A stretch of 64,000 nt of DNA from Prado023 sp963700475 (GCA_963700475.1 CAVOXR010000011.1:124001-188000), one strand, 5' to 3'; counted from the first letter of the stretch, positions 1-10,418 are shown. Program-made: numbers and translations. Notes: generated by a model not told the origin, from the letters alone.

Positions 1-1014
1 CGCCTCGAACACGGTGACCGGGAAGCCCTCGGAGGCCAGGAGGTATGCGTTGATCAGCCCGGACGGCCCGGAGCCGACGATGGCCACGGGCGGCTTGGTG
101 GCAGCCCGCCAGGGGTCAGGCCGCCCGGAGAGCGCCGCGGCGGCGCCACCGGGGTTGACCAGCTTCTCGCGCTGGGGGAGGAACCACTCCAGCTGGCCGA
201 TCGCGATCGGCAGCTTGTTCTGGACGCACACGCCCTGGCACTGGAGCTCCTGCGGGCAGACCCGGCCGGTGACGTCGGGCAGTGGGTTGCACGACTCGAT
301 GAGCTGCAGGGCCTCCCGGAACCGGCCGTTGCCGACCAGCTCGATCATCTCCGGGATGTGGATCTGCACGGGGCAGCCGCCCGTGGGCTCCTTGCAGTCG
401 GACAGGAAGATGCCCAGCTCGCACGGCTTGTCCGAGCACTGCTTGTCGCGCATGGCCTCCAGCCATACGAGCAGGTCGACGTCGCGGGCGGTGTAGCCCA
501 GGTTCATGTAGCCCAGGTACCCCTGGTTGACCAGCCCGAAGTCGTGCGCGCGGTCCTCGGGGCCGCGGACGTACGGGGGGATGCTGTTGCCCGCCGGCCA
601 GTCCCTGGACAGCCCGTCGAACATCGGGTAGCGGTCGGAGAGGTGCGCGTCGATCGCCCGGATGAACATGCGCTTCTTGCCCAGGGGCAGGTTCCACAGG
701 AATCGCATCAACAACGTGCCGGCGTCGTCCTCGCGGAGCAGCATCGACCACAGGGTGCGCGTGAACTCCGGCCCGAGCTCCGGCTGCTGGAACTCCCAGG
801 CGACGGCCTGCATGCCCTCGGAGATGAACAGCTCACGGAAGGCGCGCGGCTCGGTGAGCAGCCGGCGCTTGAGCAGGTCCATCTGGTGGTTGAACGACTC
901 CACCGACTCCGAGTGCTCGAGCACCTCGACCTGCGTGCGGCTGTCCTCCAGCGTGCTGCTGGCCTCGACGTACCGGTGCAGGTCGTCGGAGCCAGCCGGC
1001 TGCTCGGTGGTCAT
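1..1014 (-). CDS. GltD-like NAD(P)H:acceptor flavoprotein, partial
   Basis: The visible 338 residues are the N-terminal part of a glutamate-synthase-small-subunit/dihydropyrimidine-dehydrogenase-like oxidoreductase; the C-terminal part lies beyond the left edge. Two cysteine clusters suited to Fe-S centres are seen: CSDKPCELG plus a downstream C, then CNPLP...RVCPQELQCQGVC. Near the edge comes an FAD-binding Rossmann start (IVGSGPSGL). The roughly 180 residues before the first cluster are longer than in plain GltD and I do not recognise them. The ATG overlaps the stop of the upstream oxidoreductase as ATGA (1011-1014), so the two are translationally coupled. The likely role is electron transfer between NAD(P)H and the ferredoxin-type centres of its partner. 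That role is inferred from family and context. Confidence 0.8.
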   Translation of the reverse strand, partial: MTTEQPAGSDDLHRYVEASSTLEDSRTQVEVLEHSESVESFNHQMDLLKRRLLTEPRAFRELFISEGMQAVAWEFQQPELGPEFTRTLWSMLLREDDAGTLLMRFLWNLPLGKKRMFIRAIDAHLSDRYPMFDGLSRDWPAGNSIPPYVRGPEDRAHDFGLVNQGYLGYMNLGYTARDVDLLVWLEAMRDKQCSDKPCELGIFLSDCKEPTGGCPVQIHIPEMIELVGNGRFREALQLIESCNPLPDVTGRVCPQELQCQGVCVQNKLPIAIGQLEWFLPQREKLVNPGGAAAALSGRPDPWRAATKPPVAIVGSGPSGLINAYLLASEGFPVTVFEA

Positions 1015-4000
1015 CGGATGATCTCCGCGTCACACGTGGCCTTGACCCGCTCGATCCGCTTGGCGATCTCCGGGGTGACCTCGACCCGCTCGGCCGCACC
1101 CGGGATCATCCGGGCGATCTGCCGGGCCGTGCCGTCGATGACCACGGTGGCCTTCTCGAAGAACTGCGGGAGCTCCTGGTAGCAGGTGCCGCAGTCGTTG
1201 CACAGGTGCTCGTCGGCCGGGTCGAGATGGACCGGACCGGTCATGACTCCGACAGCCGCTCCGGCCGACGGGGCAGGAGCGCTGGCTGCGCCGGCTGCGG
1301 ATCCGAGGCCGCCGCCGAGCCCGCCGGCGAGCCCGCCGGCGCTGGGTGCGCGGCTGGAGGTCGCGAGGTCCGACATCGCGCGGGCGATGTCGTCCAACGA
1401 CGTCTCCCGCGCTGAGGTCGCCTGCTCGTACTTCGCCCTGAGCTCCTCGAAGTCAGAGCGGTGCAGGGCGGTCAGCTGTGCCTCGTGGACGCCGGACAGG
1501 TACTGCAGCGTCTGCCAGTAGCGGCGCCGGTCCTCGACGAGGTGGACGACCGAGTCCGAGCACGCGACCTTGATGAGGTGCCGGTCGCCGTCGGTGGCGT
1601 GGATGTAGGGGATCCGATCGCCGCGCTGGGCCACGGTCATCTCGACGTAGTCCTCGATCAGGACGGCGCGCTCCTCGTCCTCCGGCGCCAGGCGGGAGAA
1701 CTGCTTGGAGAAGCGGACCTCGCCGAGGGCGAACACGGCCGGGGTCAGTGCCGTGGTCAGCAGCTGCACCTGGCCCGACTCGTCGACGTGCTCCAGGGTC
1801 GAGCTCGTCCACGTCTTGTCGATGTCCGGGTTTCCGTCCAGCGAGAACCAGTCGTGCAGGGTCGATCCGCGGCGCGGGTCGTGCACGAACAGCGGGTGCA
1901 TCCGGCTCTCGACGGCCAGGCGCGCCCGGGCGTTCGAGGAGGCCTCGGGGATCCCGTGCTCGGAGCCGCACGGCGTGTAGACGTCCATGACGGCTGCCGC
2001 GGGGTAGTCGAGCAGCTGCATGGTCGCGGACATGAAGTGCGCGTGCATCGCGGTGGAGGTCGCGCAGGCGAACACGTTCGGGTGGAACGAGGCCAGCAGG
2101 CCGAGCTCCTTGCGCGACTCGTGCTTGCCGTGGTGCGCACCGCCGAAGCGGGCGAGGTCGGAGTCCTGGCCGGTGAAGCTCGACGTGGACGCCTGGCCCC
2201 CGGTGTTGGAGTAGGCCCCGGAGTTCAGGACCAGCGCCTTGATCGGGGTGTCGCTCGCGAGCACCCGCGACAGCGCGCCGAAGCCGATGTCGTAGGTCGC
2301 GCCGTCACCGCCGATCGTCATGACCGTGGGAAGCAGGTTCAGCTCCTCGGGGGTGAACTGCTCCCACGAGAGCATCCGCAGCTCCAGCTCGTGGTCTGCC
2401 GGGTCGTAGGCGTCGGCGAGCTCCATCTCGGCCAGGCGCATGGCGCGCACGTCGGGCACGGTCTGTGCGCTGATGCCCTCGAAGATGCCCTTGGCCAGCG
2501 GCGAGGAGTCCTGGAACAGGCTGTTGACCCACGGGTCGAGGTAGGAGTTGTACGGCATCGTGGAGGCGTAGACGCTGCTGCAGCCAGTCGCGTTGGCGAT
2601 GACGATCGGCGCCGGGCCGTTGCCGGTCGGACCGCCCTCGTAGAGGTAGAGGCGCTTGTCGAGCGTCGCGATGATGGCCTCGATCCGGGCCCGGCGGTCG
2701 GACTCGGAGGGGTCCAGGGATTCGAGCTTGTCCGGCAACCGCGTGGACAGGGCCTCGAGCTGGCGCAGGTGTGTCCGGCGGCGCTCATCGCCGACGGCAT
2801 GGCTGGTGGCCATGACCAGCCGGATCGCGGTGACCTCGCCGCACCCGCGGCAGGCGCCGTGACCGCCGGCGGTGGAGTAGAAGTTGGGGCGCTCGAGCAT
2901 GAGGCGCTTGAGCTCGCCGTCCTCGCCGATCGCGCCCTCGGAGAAGCGCTTCGGGGTCGCAGGCAGGGCGGTGGAGAACTCGAAGCGCTCCTGAAGGGTG
3001 TTCAGCACCTCGGCGTCCTGGTCCAGGGGGGTCAGCGCGCTCGGGCCGCACACCTCGATGCACTCCAGGCAGCCGGTGCACTTCCACGGGTCGATGGTCG
3101 CGGAGAACAGCCCGCCGGTGCCGGGGGTGGCCTTCTCCATCGCGTCGAAGAACGGGCGCGTCCGGGCGACCGGGTAGATCGCGAGGCTGGCCACCATCTG
3201 GTCCAGGGTGCGCCGCAGGGACGGCTGGTCGACGTCGAGGGTGGCCACGGCGGCCGCCACGACATCGGTGAATGCCCGGTCGGACTTGTCCGCGCGGTAG
3301 GACTCACGGACCTTCTCCGCGACGGGGTACACCAGGCCGCGCAGGGCCTCGCGCTGGGGCTCGGTGACGTCGAGGTCCTTGATCGCGGTCAGCAGGAGGT
3401 CGTGGATCTCGTGCACGGTGTTGGGGATCGCGGCGTCCGGGCAGACCAGGGCGCACTCCATGCAGCCGGTGCACAGGTCGGCATGGAACTCGGGAACCGT
3501 GCGCCGGAACAGGCCCTTGTCCTTGCCCGCCGACGTGCCGGCCGGCATGAACAGGCCGATGCCGGGAAGGACCGGAGCCTCGCCGATGGTGCCCTCGCGG
3601 AACGGCCGCGCGATCAGGTCCTCGTAGTAGGCCGGGTCGAACAGCGCGCTGGCGCCCGACGAGCTGCCGCACATGTCCGAGGACGTGGTGATGGTGTGCA
3701 GCGTCAGCGCCGGGGGGAGCTCGTCGATCGCGATGAACTCGGGCGTCTCGTAGTCGACGACGTGCGCGGCCTCGATCCCCTCGCGGATGACTGCCATGTT
3801 GCCCTCGACGACCCTGGTGCCCTTGCCGCCGAACTTCTTGACGATCTGGGCCTGGACCTTGGCCAGGATCTCCTCCTCCGAGGCGCCCGCCGAGACCCGG
3901 TCGACGTGGGCGGCCACGGCGCCGATGAACGCGATGCCCATCATGCGGGTCTCGAGGTCGGGGGTCGGGGCGTGCCGCTTGGCCACGGCGAAGGCATCGA

Positions 4001-6027
4001 CCACGATGAATCGGATGTGGCGCTCGCGGATGGCCCGACGGGCGTAGCGGGGCAGCTCGCGCCAGACGTCCTCGGGTGCGAGGTCGGACTGCAGCATGAA
4101 CGTGCCGCCCTCGACCAGCCCCTTGAGCGGGTTGGTGTGGATGAACGCCTTGTGGTCCGGCGAGATCACGACCTCGACCTCTTCGAGCTCGGCGTTGGTG
4201 ATCAGGACCGGCTCGGGGCTCAGGGTGATGTAGTAGTTGGTGGGCGCGCCGCTCTTCTCCGAGCCGTACTTGGGTGCGGACTTGGAGTGCATGCCCAGGA
4301 CGCCGGCGAGGATGTCGGTGAGCAGCTTGCCGGTGGCGATGGTGCCGTAGCCCCCGACCGAGTGGAATCTGATGCGCATCGCCGACTCGGGGAGCAGGCG
4401 CGGGTTGGGCTTGGTCTCCAGTGCCATGAGCTCGGTCTCGGGGTAGGCCGCCCGCATGCGCGACTGCACCTCGGCCATGGCCGTGGAGGCATCCGTGCTG
4501 AAGAACTGGGAGCCCAGGTAGATCAGCGGCGAGGGGTTCCCGTCCACCATGTTCTGGAACGCCGCGATGATGTGACGCGGCTGCACGTCGTGCCCGCCGA
4601 GGCCGAAGATCGCGGTGGTCAGCCGCGGCGTGGCGGCCAGGGAGGGGATGCCGTCGTACTGGGGGCCGCCATCGGGGGCGGGATCGGAGTTGGCCCGGGC
4701 CTTGAACAGGGCGGAGGTCACCAGGCTGGTCAGTGCCGTCTGGTCGGAGCGCTCCAGCACGGTGACCGCCTTGGCGCCAGCGAGTGCGGCGACCAGCTCG
4801 GCCTCCGGGAACGGCTGGAGCATCTTGACCGAGACCACGCCGACCTTCAGGCCCTGCGAGCGCAGGTACGGCAGCACAGCGCGGACGTCGTCGGTGATCG
4901 ACCCGAGGCCGATCATGATGTAGTCGGCGTCCTCGCAGTCGTAGGTCAGGACCGGCGCGTAGGTGCGCCCGGTCAGCTCGGAGTACTCGCTCCATCGCCT
5001 GGCGGACCAGCGCGGGCACGGCGTTGGCGAAGTGCGTGCGGTGGTCGACCGCGCCGGCCTGGAAGTCGGGCTGGTTCTGGACCGGGCCGGTGAGTCCCGG
5101 GTTGTTGACGTCCACCAGTGCAGGCACCATCTGGCGGGTGCCCTTCTCCAGGGAGTTGCGCCACTGCCGGCGCCACTGCCCATGGAGCTCCTCGGGCACC
5201 CATGCGAGGGTCTCGGCCACCAGGTCGCCGGCGTTGTCGGCCTCGACCTTCTCGGCGCTCTCGGCGAGGTAGGCCTGCAGGGCGGTGAGGTCAGCGGGTC
5301 GGAGGTCGTCGCGGTGGCGCTCGAGGTACTGGTTGAGCTGGAAGACCCTGCCCTTGGCGCCGAACAGCATCTCCTGTGCGACCGTCGGGCACTTCACTCG
5401 CCCCGCCGGATCCCCGAGGTACTCGCGCAGCAGCTCGGGCTCGGGCATGAGCGCCTCGCTGAGCATGTGGCTGGTCGAGAAACCGTCCATGGCGTTGGCC
5501 ACGGGGATCAGCGAGAGCGCTGACGAGCGGTAGGAGATGGCGGCGAGGTCGGCGGCCTCCTGCGGGTTCGAGCCGAACAGGATCGTGTACCCGGCGCTGA
5601 GCAGGGCGTACACGTCGTCGTGGCCGGCCATGACGTTCAGGGAGTGCTTGGACACCACGCGCGCGGCAACCTGCAGCACGAAGCCACCGGTCTTCTTGCC
5701 GACGGTCACGTAGTGCGACTCCATCGCGTAGAGGATCCCCTGGCTGGAGGACGCGTTGGAGATGAACTGCCCGCCGGTCAGCGCGGCGCCCAGGGCCCCA
5801 CTCTGGGCCGAGTGCTCACCCTCGGGCTCGAAGAAGAACGGGTGCTTGCCCCACACGTTGACCCCGCCCTCGGCGCGGGCGGCCTCGAACAGCTCGGAGA
5901 TCTCGGTCGAGGGGGTGATTGGGTAACCGATCACGCCGCCGCAGACATGGCGCATGACGTGCGCGAGAGCGCCGTTGCCGTTGATGACGCTCGGGAGACC
6001 GGGGAAGCGGGGCTGCTGATCAGACAT
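1011..6027 (-). CDS. Single-chain 2-oxoacid:ferredoxin oxidoreductase (NifJ-like), frameshifted
   Basis: This enzyme oxidatively decarboxylates a 2-oxoacid (probably pyruvate) to acyl-CoA and reduces ferredoxin. Domains in order, with approximate residues: N-terminal domain with GYPITPSTEISE (35-45); gamma domain with HSVGGYGTIATGK (555); two 4Fe-4S motifs, CTGCMECALVCP (850) and CTGCLECIEVC (980); CRGCGE (1055); TPP site GGDGATYDIGFG (1237) with YSNTGGQ (1272). A C-terminal tail of about 65 residues carries CNDCGTC and a distant C, like an added ferredoxin domain. The reading frame breaks near 4991: one base too many lies between the codons for QAM and EYSELTGRTYAP. Removing it gives about 1671 continuous residues. 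The gene heads an operon with the GltD-like gene by an ATGA overlap. Single-chain enzymes of this class are typical of anaerobes, so its presence in a WS/DGAT-bearing actinobacterium is notable. Confidence 0.85.
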
Positions 6028-6170
6028 GAGGCCAATCCAGGGCTACGAGGGAGGGATGGGACGGGAGGTCGAAGGGGACGACCGGGCACCGCGGAGGGGG
6101 GAGCGTGTCGCGTGCTTGCTCATGGCGCACCTCACATCTGGCGGGTTGCGGCCAGAGTAAACCCGGGGTG

Positions 6171-6197
6171 CGGGACGATCGTGTGACGATCGTCCCG
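6171..6197. promoter_or_regulatory. Perfect inverted repeat between divergent genes
   Basis: Arms CGGGACGATCGT (6171-6182) and ACGATCGTCCCG (6186-6197) are exact reverse complements around a 3-base spacer. Each arm contains the 8-base palindrome ACGATCGT. No T-run follows, and the flanking genes diverge (oxidoreductase leftwards, YihY-like rightwards), so an operator is more likely than a terminator. The regulator is unknown. Confidence 0.6.
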
Positions 6198-6268
6198 TCC
6201 TCAACCATCCAAGGGCCCCTCTACCCTGCCTGTGCGCATCGGCGCCGGGAGTCGGAGAGGATCAGCAC

Positions 6269-7105
6269 ATGGTTGCTTTCGCGGAGGATCGAACGGGATG
6301 GACGGTGGCTCGGGGGCGCCACCTGGTGGCCAGGATCGGGCAGCTCGAACTGCTCGATCGCTCCTACACGTTGGCGGCGCAGACCTTCGTGACGCTGCTG
6401 CCGCTGATCCTCGCGGTCGCGACGGCTCTCTCCTCGCCCGGGTCCAACCTGGTGGCCCAGGAGTTCATCAAGCGCTTCGGGCTGGTGGGCGCGGCAGCCA
6501 AGGCCGTGGAGGAACTGATCCAGGTCCGCAGCGAGGGCATCTACTGGATCGGCCTCGCGCTGACGCTCTACGCGGCCTTCACGCTGTCCAAGCGGGCGTC
6601 GCGGGCCTACAACGCCGTCTGGGGATCCCCCCAGCTCCCCATCCGTGACCAGTGGCGATCGCTGGTGTGGATCCTCGTCCAGCTCGTCCTGATCCTGATG
6701 GTGACCGAACTGCGGGGGTTCGCGCGGGACTCAGGACCCGTGCTCGCGCTGCTGGCGGGTGCCGTGATCATCGTGGTCTGGGCCGGCGCGGAGGTGCTGA
6801 CCCAGACGCTGCTCACGCGGGGCCACGTCGTGCGCCGCCGGATCCTGCTTGCTGCGGTCTTCGCGACCATCGGCAGGCTCGGGATCGTCGTGTGGTCGGG
6901 GCTGTTCCTGACGAAGTCGATGGTCCGGCAGGCAGAGGCCTATGGGCCCATCGGGGTCGTCTTCGCGCTGTTCACCGGGCTGCTGGTCTATTGGGTCGTC
7001 CTGCTCGGGTCGACCCTGCTGGCGGCAGTCCTGACCGACCCGGACGTCGGCAGGGGGCCGGAGTCCATGACCGTGGACATCGACGTGGCGCAGGGCGACT
7101 TCTGA
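6269..7105 (+). CDS. YihY/BrkB-family inner membrane protein
   Basis: The 278-residue protein has about six hydrophobic segments, the family layout. It begins with a soluble stretch, then LAAQTFVTLLPLILAVATAL near residue 45, an ERK-poor periplasmic region, and later helices such as the LLAGAVIIVVWAG and GVVFALFTGLLVYWVVLLG segments. The family includes E. coli YihY and Bordetella BrkB; a transport or envelope role is proposed but not settled. A GAGAGG ribosome site lies about 8 bases before the ATG. It diverges from the oxidoreductase operon across the inverted repeat at 6171-6197 and is followed by a PH-domain gene on the same strand. Confidence 0.75.
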   Translation: MVAFAEDRTGWTVARGRHLVARIGQLELLDRSYTLAAQTFVTLLPLILAVATALSSPGSNLVAQEFIKRFGLVGAAAKAVEELIQVRSEGIYWIGLALTLYAAFTLSKRASRAYNAVWGSPQLPIRDQWRSLVWILVQLVLILMVTELRGFARDSGPVLALLAGAVIIVVWAGAEVLTQTLLTRGHVVRRRILLAAVFATIGRLGIVVWSGLFLTKSMVRQAEAYGPIGVVFALFTGLLVYWVVLLGSTLLAAVLTDPDVGRGPESMTVDIDVAQGDF

Positions 7106-7236
7106 GCAGCTCGCTCGGGCGCCCGATCCGCGGGTGGGTGGGCCTCGGGGTTGTTGACACGACGGCACCGGCCCCGAAGACTGGCTCAGCCGGGGTCGGG
7201 TCGACACCGTCGGGACGAACCTAGAGAGGCTGCGCA

Positions 7237-7638
7237 GTGAAGGATCGTGCGGCCCAGGGCCGTGGGCGGGTCGGATTCCGCCCGCCGCTGACCTCCGTCC
7301 TGCCCGTCGCGGTCGTGCTCTCGCTGTGGGCGCTTGTCTTCCCGTCCGAGGACAAATGGGTCTTCGTCGTGGTGTTCACCGTCCTGTTCGGGGTGATCCG
7401 GCTGAGACAGCTGCTGGTCCTGACTGACGACAACCTCGAGGTCACGGTGTTCCGCACCCGGCGGATCCCATGGGCGCAGGTGCAGGGGTTCCAGGCTGGG
7501 TCGACCTTCCGCGGCGGGACCCGGATCGAGACCTCGTCAGGGGTCGTCTACTCGATCGCTCCCTGCTCGTGGTGGGGAGGCCCCGCCGAGGAGGCCGATC
7601 TGGAAGCGCTCCGACGAGAGGCCCACGCCCGGACCTGA
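7237..7638 (+). CDS. PH-domain membrane protein (bPH_6 type)
   Basis: This 133-residue protein starts with GTG behind GAGAGG. Two closely spaced hydrophobic segments (about residues 20-35 and 40-52) are followed by a small beta-rich domain with TDDNLEVTVFRTRRIPWAQVQGF. That is the pattern of the bacterial PH domain found in mycobacterial low-molecular-weight antigen 6 relatives. The C-terminus is soluble and acidic. The function is unknown; membrane association is inferred from the hydrophobic N-terminus. It is transcribed with, or shortly after, the YihY-like gene and converges on the macro-domain gene. Confidence 0.7.
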   Translation: MKDRAAQGRGRVGFRPPLTSVLPVAVVLSLWALVFPSEDKWVFVVVFTVLFGVIRLRQLLVLTDDNLEVTVFRTRRIPWAQVQGFQAGSTFRGGTRIETSSGVVYSIAPCSWWGGPAEEADLEALRREAHART

Positions 7639-7772
7639 ACCGCCGTCGCCCTCCGCCCGGTGCCCTGCCGAGGATCGCGTCGGGTCCGCTGGCTCCACGC
7701 GCCGATCCCGTCGGATCTCAACGAACGCGATCCACTCAGACCCGACGCGATCGTGGGCGGCGCTTGGCCTCA

Positions 7773-8157
7773 CTAGTTGGGTTCTCGGATCAGGGCCTCT
7801 GCCCAGCGCTCCACCATGGCCGGGGTGTCCGGCGGCGATCAGCACCTCGTGCACGGTGGTCGGCGTCGACTTGAGGACGGTGAGCGCGATACGGGTCACG
7901 TCCTCCAGGGGCCATGGCCCGCGGGCGAGGATGGCCGGAAGCGCCATTGTCCGTGCCTGTCGGGCGTTGGCGGCTGCGACCGCGTCACGGTATGCCTCGG
8001 CCAGCAGGTGCTCCGTGCCACGTGGCGGCTGCCAACGCGGCGCGCAGACCGTGACCACGCGGCCGTCCTCAGCTGCCTGCGCTCCGGCGCGCAGGATGAT
8101 GTCCGCCGAGGTGTCCTCGGGGCGGCCGAGCACCACCCTGATCCGAGGACTGCGCAT
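7773..8157 (-). CDS. Degenerate macro-domain protein, frameshifted near the C-terminus
   Basis: The core matches the second half of macro domains (ADP-ribose binding or hydrolysing): LLAEAYRDAVAAANARQ, then TMALPAILARGPWPLEDVTRIAL. The N-terminal ADP-ribose-binding Asn-Ala-Asn motif is not present, so hydrolase activity is doubtful. The frame breaks in the CCCC run around 7822-7826. Dropping one C restores HPAMVERWAEALIREPN and a TAG at 7773-7775, giving about 127 residues; without this the reading runs on into non-homologous sequence. It diverges from the WS/DGAT gene at 8248 with 90 bases between. A DUF-type macro relative is the best label I can support. Confidence 0.55.
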
Positions 8158-8247
8158 GGCTCAACCGTCGCACTGACCGGTAGTACCGGCAAGGAGGGGT
8201 CGAAGGACTCTGTGACCACACGCCTGCGGCACCTACCGTCGGGTCCC

Positions 8248-9681
8248 ATGGGCACTCATCACATGTCAGCAGTGGACAGCGCGTGGCTCCGCATGGACTC
8301 CCCGGGCAACCTCCTGGTCGTCAACGCAATCTTCTGGACGAAGGAACCGGTCGACTTCGAGGCGTTCCGGGCCGTCATCGGGGAGCGGATGATCGACAAG
8401 TTCCCGCGGTTCCGCCAGCACCCCGGTGCTTCACGGATCCCGATGGGCCGGGCTGAATGGGTGGACGACGAGGACTTCGACGTGCAGCGTCACTACCGGT
8501 ATGTGACCCTCGACGCGCCCGGCGACGAGGCAGCGCTGCAGGCGTATGTGAGCAGCCAGACCGGCATCCCCCTGGACCCAACCCACCCGCTGTGGGAGAT
8601 CCACTTCATCTCCGGCTTCGGTGGGGGCTCAGCTGCGTTCTTCCGCATCCATCACGCGATCGCCGACGGGATCGCGCTGACGCGCGTGATGCTGTCGCTC
8701 ACCGATGACGGCCCGGAGGACTCGTTCAAGGAGGTGCGGGACCCGAGTTCCACGCAGAGCCTCGTCGACGCTGCCGGGTGGGTCGTCTCCACCAGCATGG
8801 GACTCGTGCGGCACCCGACGCGCATCGCCGGACTTGCGCGCACGGTCCTGCGCGACACCACACGCCTGGTGCACCTCGCGACGCTCCCGACCAAGCCGAA
8901 GTCGGTGCTCAGCGGCACGATGGTGGAGACCAAGCTCGTCACCTGGACACCACCCATCCCGCTGGCCGACATCAAGGCGATCGGGCAGCACGCAGGCACG
9001 ACGGTCAACGACGTCCTGCTGGCTGCGCTCGCCGGAGCCCTGGGCGACTACCTGGTCGAGCGCGGAACGCCGCTGCCTGACGTCCGGGTCATGGTGCCGG
9101 TGAACCTCCGCCCACTTGATGCACCTCTGCCCCCTGAGCTCGGCAACGAGTTCGGCTTCTACTTCGTGGACCTGCCCACCGGGCCCATGCCCCCTCGCGA
9201 GCGGCTGGACGAGATGCACCGCCGGATCGAGGAGATCAAGGGATCGCCCGAGGCCCTGGTGGCCTTCGGGGTTCTCGCAGGACTGGGTGCCTCGCCCAAG
9301 CTCGTCGAGGACATCGGGGTCGCGTTCTTCGGCAGCAAGGCCGCCGGAGTCGTGACGAATGTGCCCGGGCCGCGCACTCCCGTGTTCCTCGCAGGTGCCA
9401 GGGTCGCGGGCCTGATCGGCTGGGTCCCGCGCGCCGGCGACATGGGGTTCGGGGTGTCGATCTCCTCCTACGCCGGGCAGGTGACGATCGGGTTCTCCAC
9501 CGACGCCAGGCTCATTCCTGACCCCGACCGCCTGCAGCAGCTGGTCCTCGACCAGGTCGCCCTGATGCTCAGGATCGGCCGACGCGCGAGCACTCCCCGC
9601 TCAGCCAAGCCTCGGAAAGCCGCGCCACGCCAGGCCAAACCCCGCGCAGCTGCGCAGAAGGACGTCCCCGCTACGGCCTGA
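8248..9681 (+). CDS. WS/DGAT-family O-acyltransferase 1
   Basis: The family transfers an acyl group from acyl-CoA to a long-chain alcohol or diacylglycerol, making wax esters or triacylglycerol for storage. The 477-residue protein has the active-site HHxxxDG motif (HHAIADG, about residue 135), the N-terminal SAVDSAWLRMDSP stretch and the conserved NVPGPRTPVFLAG segment. The C-terminal 30 residues are rich in Lys, Arg and Ala, possibly for membrane or lipid-droplet contact. The chosen ATG lies 8 bases after TACCGT (8234-8239), compatible with a leaderless transcript. It converges on the AlaX-like gene with an 11-base overlap. A second paralogue starts at 10453. Confidence 0.88.
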   Translation: MGTHHMSAVDSAWLRMDSPGNLLVVNAIFWTKEPVDFEAFRAVIGERMIDKFPRFRQHPGASRIPMGRAEWVDDEDFDVQRHYRYVTLDAPGDEAALQAYVSSQTGIPLDPTHPLWEIHFISGFGGGSAAFFRIHHAIADGIALTRVMLSLTDDGPEDSFKEVRDPSSTQSLVDAAGWVVSTSMGLVRHPTRIAGLARTVLRDTTRLVHLATLPTKPKSVLSGTMVETKLVTWTPPIPLADIKAIGQHAGTTVNDVLLAALAGALGDYLVERGTPLPDVRVMVPVNLRPLDAPLPPELGNEFGFYFVDLPTGPMPPRERLDEMHRRIEEIKGSPEALVAFGVLAGLGASPKLVEDIGVAFFGSKAAGVVTNVPGPRTPVFLAGARVAGLIGWVPRAGDMGFGVSISSYAGQVTIGFSTDARLIPDPDRLQQLVLDQVALMLRIGRRASTPRSAKPRKAAPRQAKPRAAAQKDVPATA

Positions 9682-10405
9682 TCCGGATCCGCAGGCGACG
9701 GAAGCCCTTGCCCTTGTTCTCCACCTTGACGACCTCGATGTCGCCGATCTGCCGGGTGGAGGCCACGTGCGTGCCGCCGTCGGCCTGGGTGTCGAGCCCG
9801 ACGATGTCGACGATGCGCACGATCTCCAGATCCGGGGGCAGCAGGTTCGTCGCTGTGCGGATGATGTCCGGGATCGCGAAGGCCTGATCGCGCGGAAGGG
9901 TGCTGACCTCGATCGCCCTGTCCGCGGCCACCTCGACTGCGCAGGCCGCGGCGACGGCGTCCTTGAACCCCTCGGGGACCTCGGGCAGGTTGAAGTCCAT
10001 GCGGGCCTCGAAGGGCTCCATGTTGCCGCCGGTCACAAGCGCTCCGAAATCGCGGAAGACCACACCGCTGAGCAGGTGCAGCCCGGAGTGCGTGCGCATC
10101 AGGGCGGTGCGCCGCCCGTCCTCGAGCGCGCCGCGGACAGGCGTGCCGACCGGGGGAACCGGGTCGCCCTCCTGGGGCACGAGCCGCAGGTCGTCCCCCC
10201 GGCGGGACCCGACGATGCGGGTCTGGACGCCACCCCAGAGCAGCACGCCGTGGTCGGGTGGCTGGCCGCCGCCACCGGGGTAGAAGGCGGACCGGTCCAG
10301 GACGATCCCGTCCGGATCGACGTCGAGGACCACGGCATCCCACTCGCGCACCGTGGCGTCCGCGAGGTCGAGTCGCTCTGTGCGGCCCTCGTGATCAGCA
10401 CCCAT
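9671..10405 (-). CDS. AlaX-type alanyl-tRNA editing protein
   Basis: This 244-residue free-standing editing domain is related to the editing domain of alanyl-tRNA synthetase and would remove Ser or Gly mischarged on tRNA-Ala. The N-terminal part has AFYPGGGGQPPDHG, the first zinc motif is THSGLHLL (HxxxH, about residue 105), and the second is ADGGTHVAST (about 215). At the usual Cys of the CxxxH motif there is Asp, so one of four zinc ligands differs; this may be a subfamily trait. The start is supported by TAGGGT 7 bases upstream (10413-10418 on the minus strand), a leaderless layout shared with the divergent acyltransferase 2 region. Confidence 0.8.
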   Translation of the reverse strand: MGADHEGRTERLDLADATVREWDAVVLDVDPDGIVLDRSAFYPGGGGQPPDHGVLLWGGVQTRIVGSRRGDDLRLVPQEGDPVPPVGTPVRGALEDGRRTALMRTHSGLHLLSGVVFRDFGALVTGGNMEPFEARMDFNLPEVPEGFKDAVAAACAVEVAADRAIEVSTLPRDQAFAIPDIIRTATNLLPPDLEIVRIVDIVGLDTQADGGTHVASTRQIGDIEVVKVENKGKGFRRLRIRIRP

Positions 10406-10412
10406 GGATGCG

Positions 10413-10418
10413 ACCCTA
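10413..10418 (-). promoter_or_regulatory. -10 box of leaderless AlaX gene
   Basis: TAGGGT on the minus strand ends 7 bases before the ATG at 10405. It fits the actinobacterial TANNNT box, with transcription starting at or very near the start codon. Confidence 0.5.

Noticed and set aside
1461..5093. Very long open reading frame (about 1200 codons) on the plus strand opposite the oxidoreductase
   Set aside because: It is a mirror of the high-GC oxidoreductase gene, without any family signature, with a Val/Gly/Asp/Arg-rich composition typical of antisense frames.
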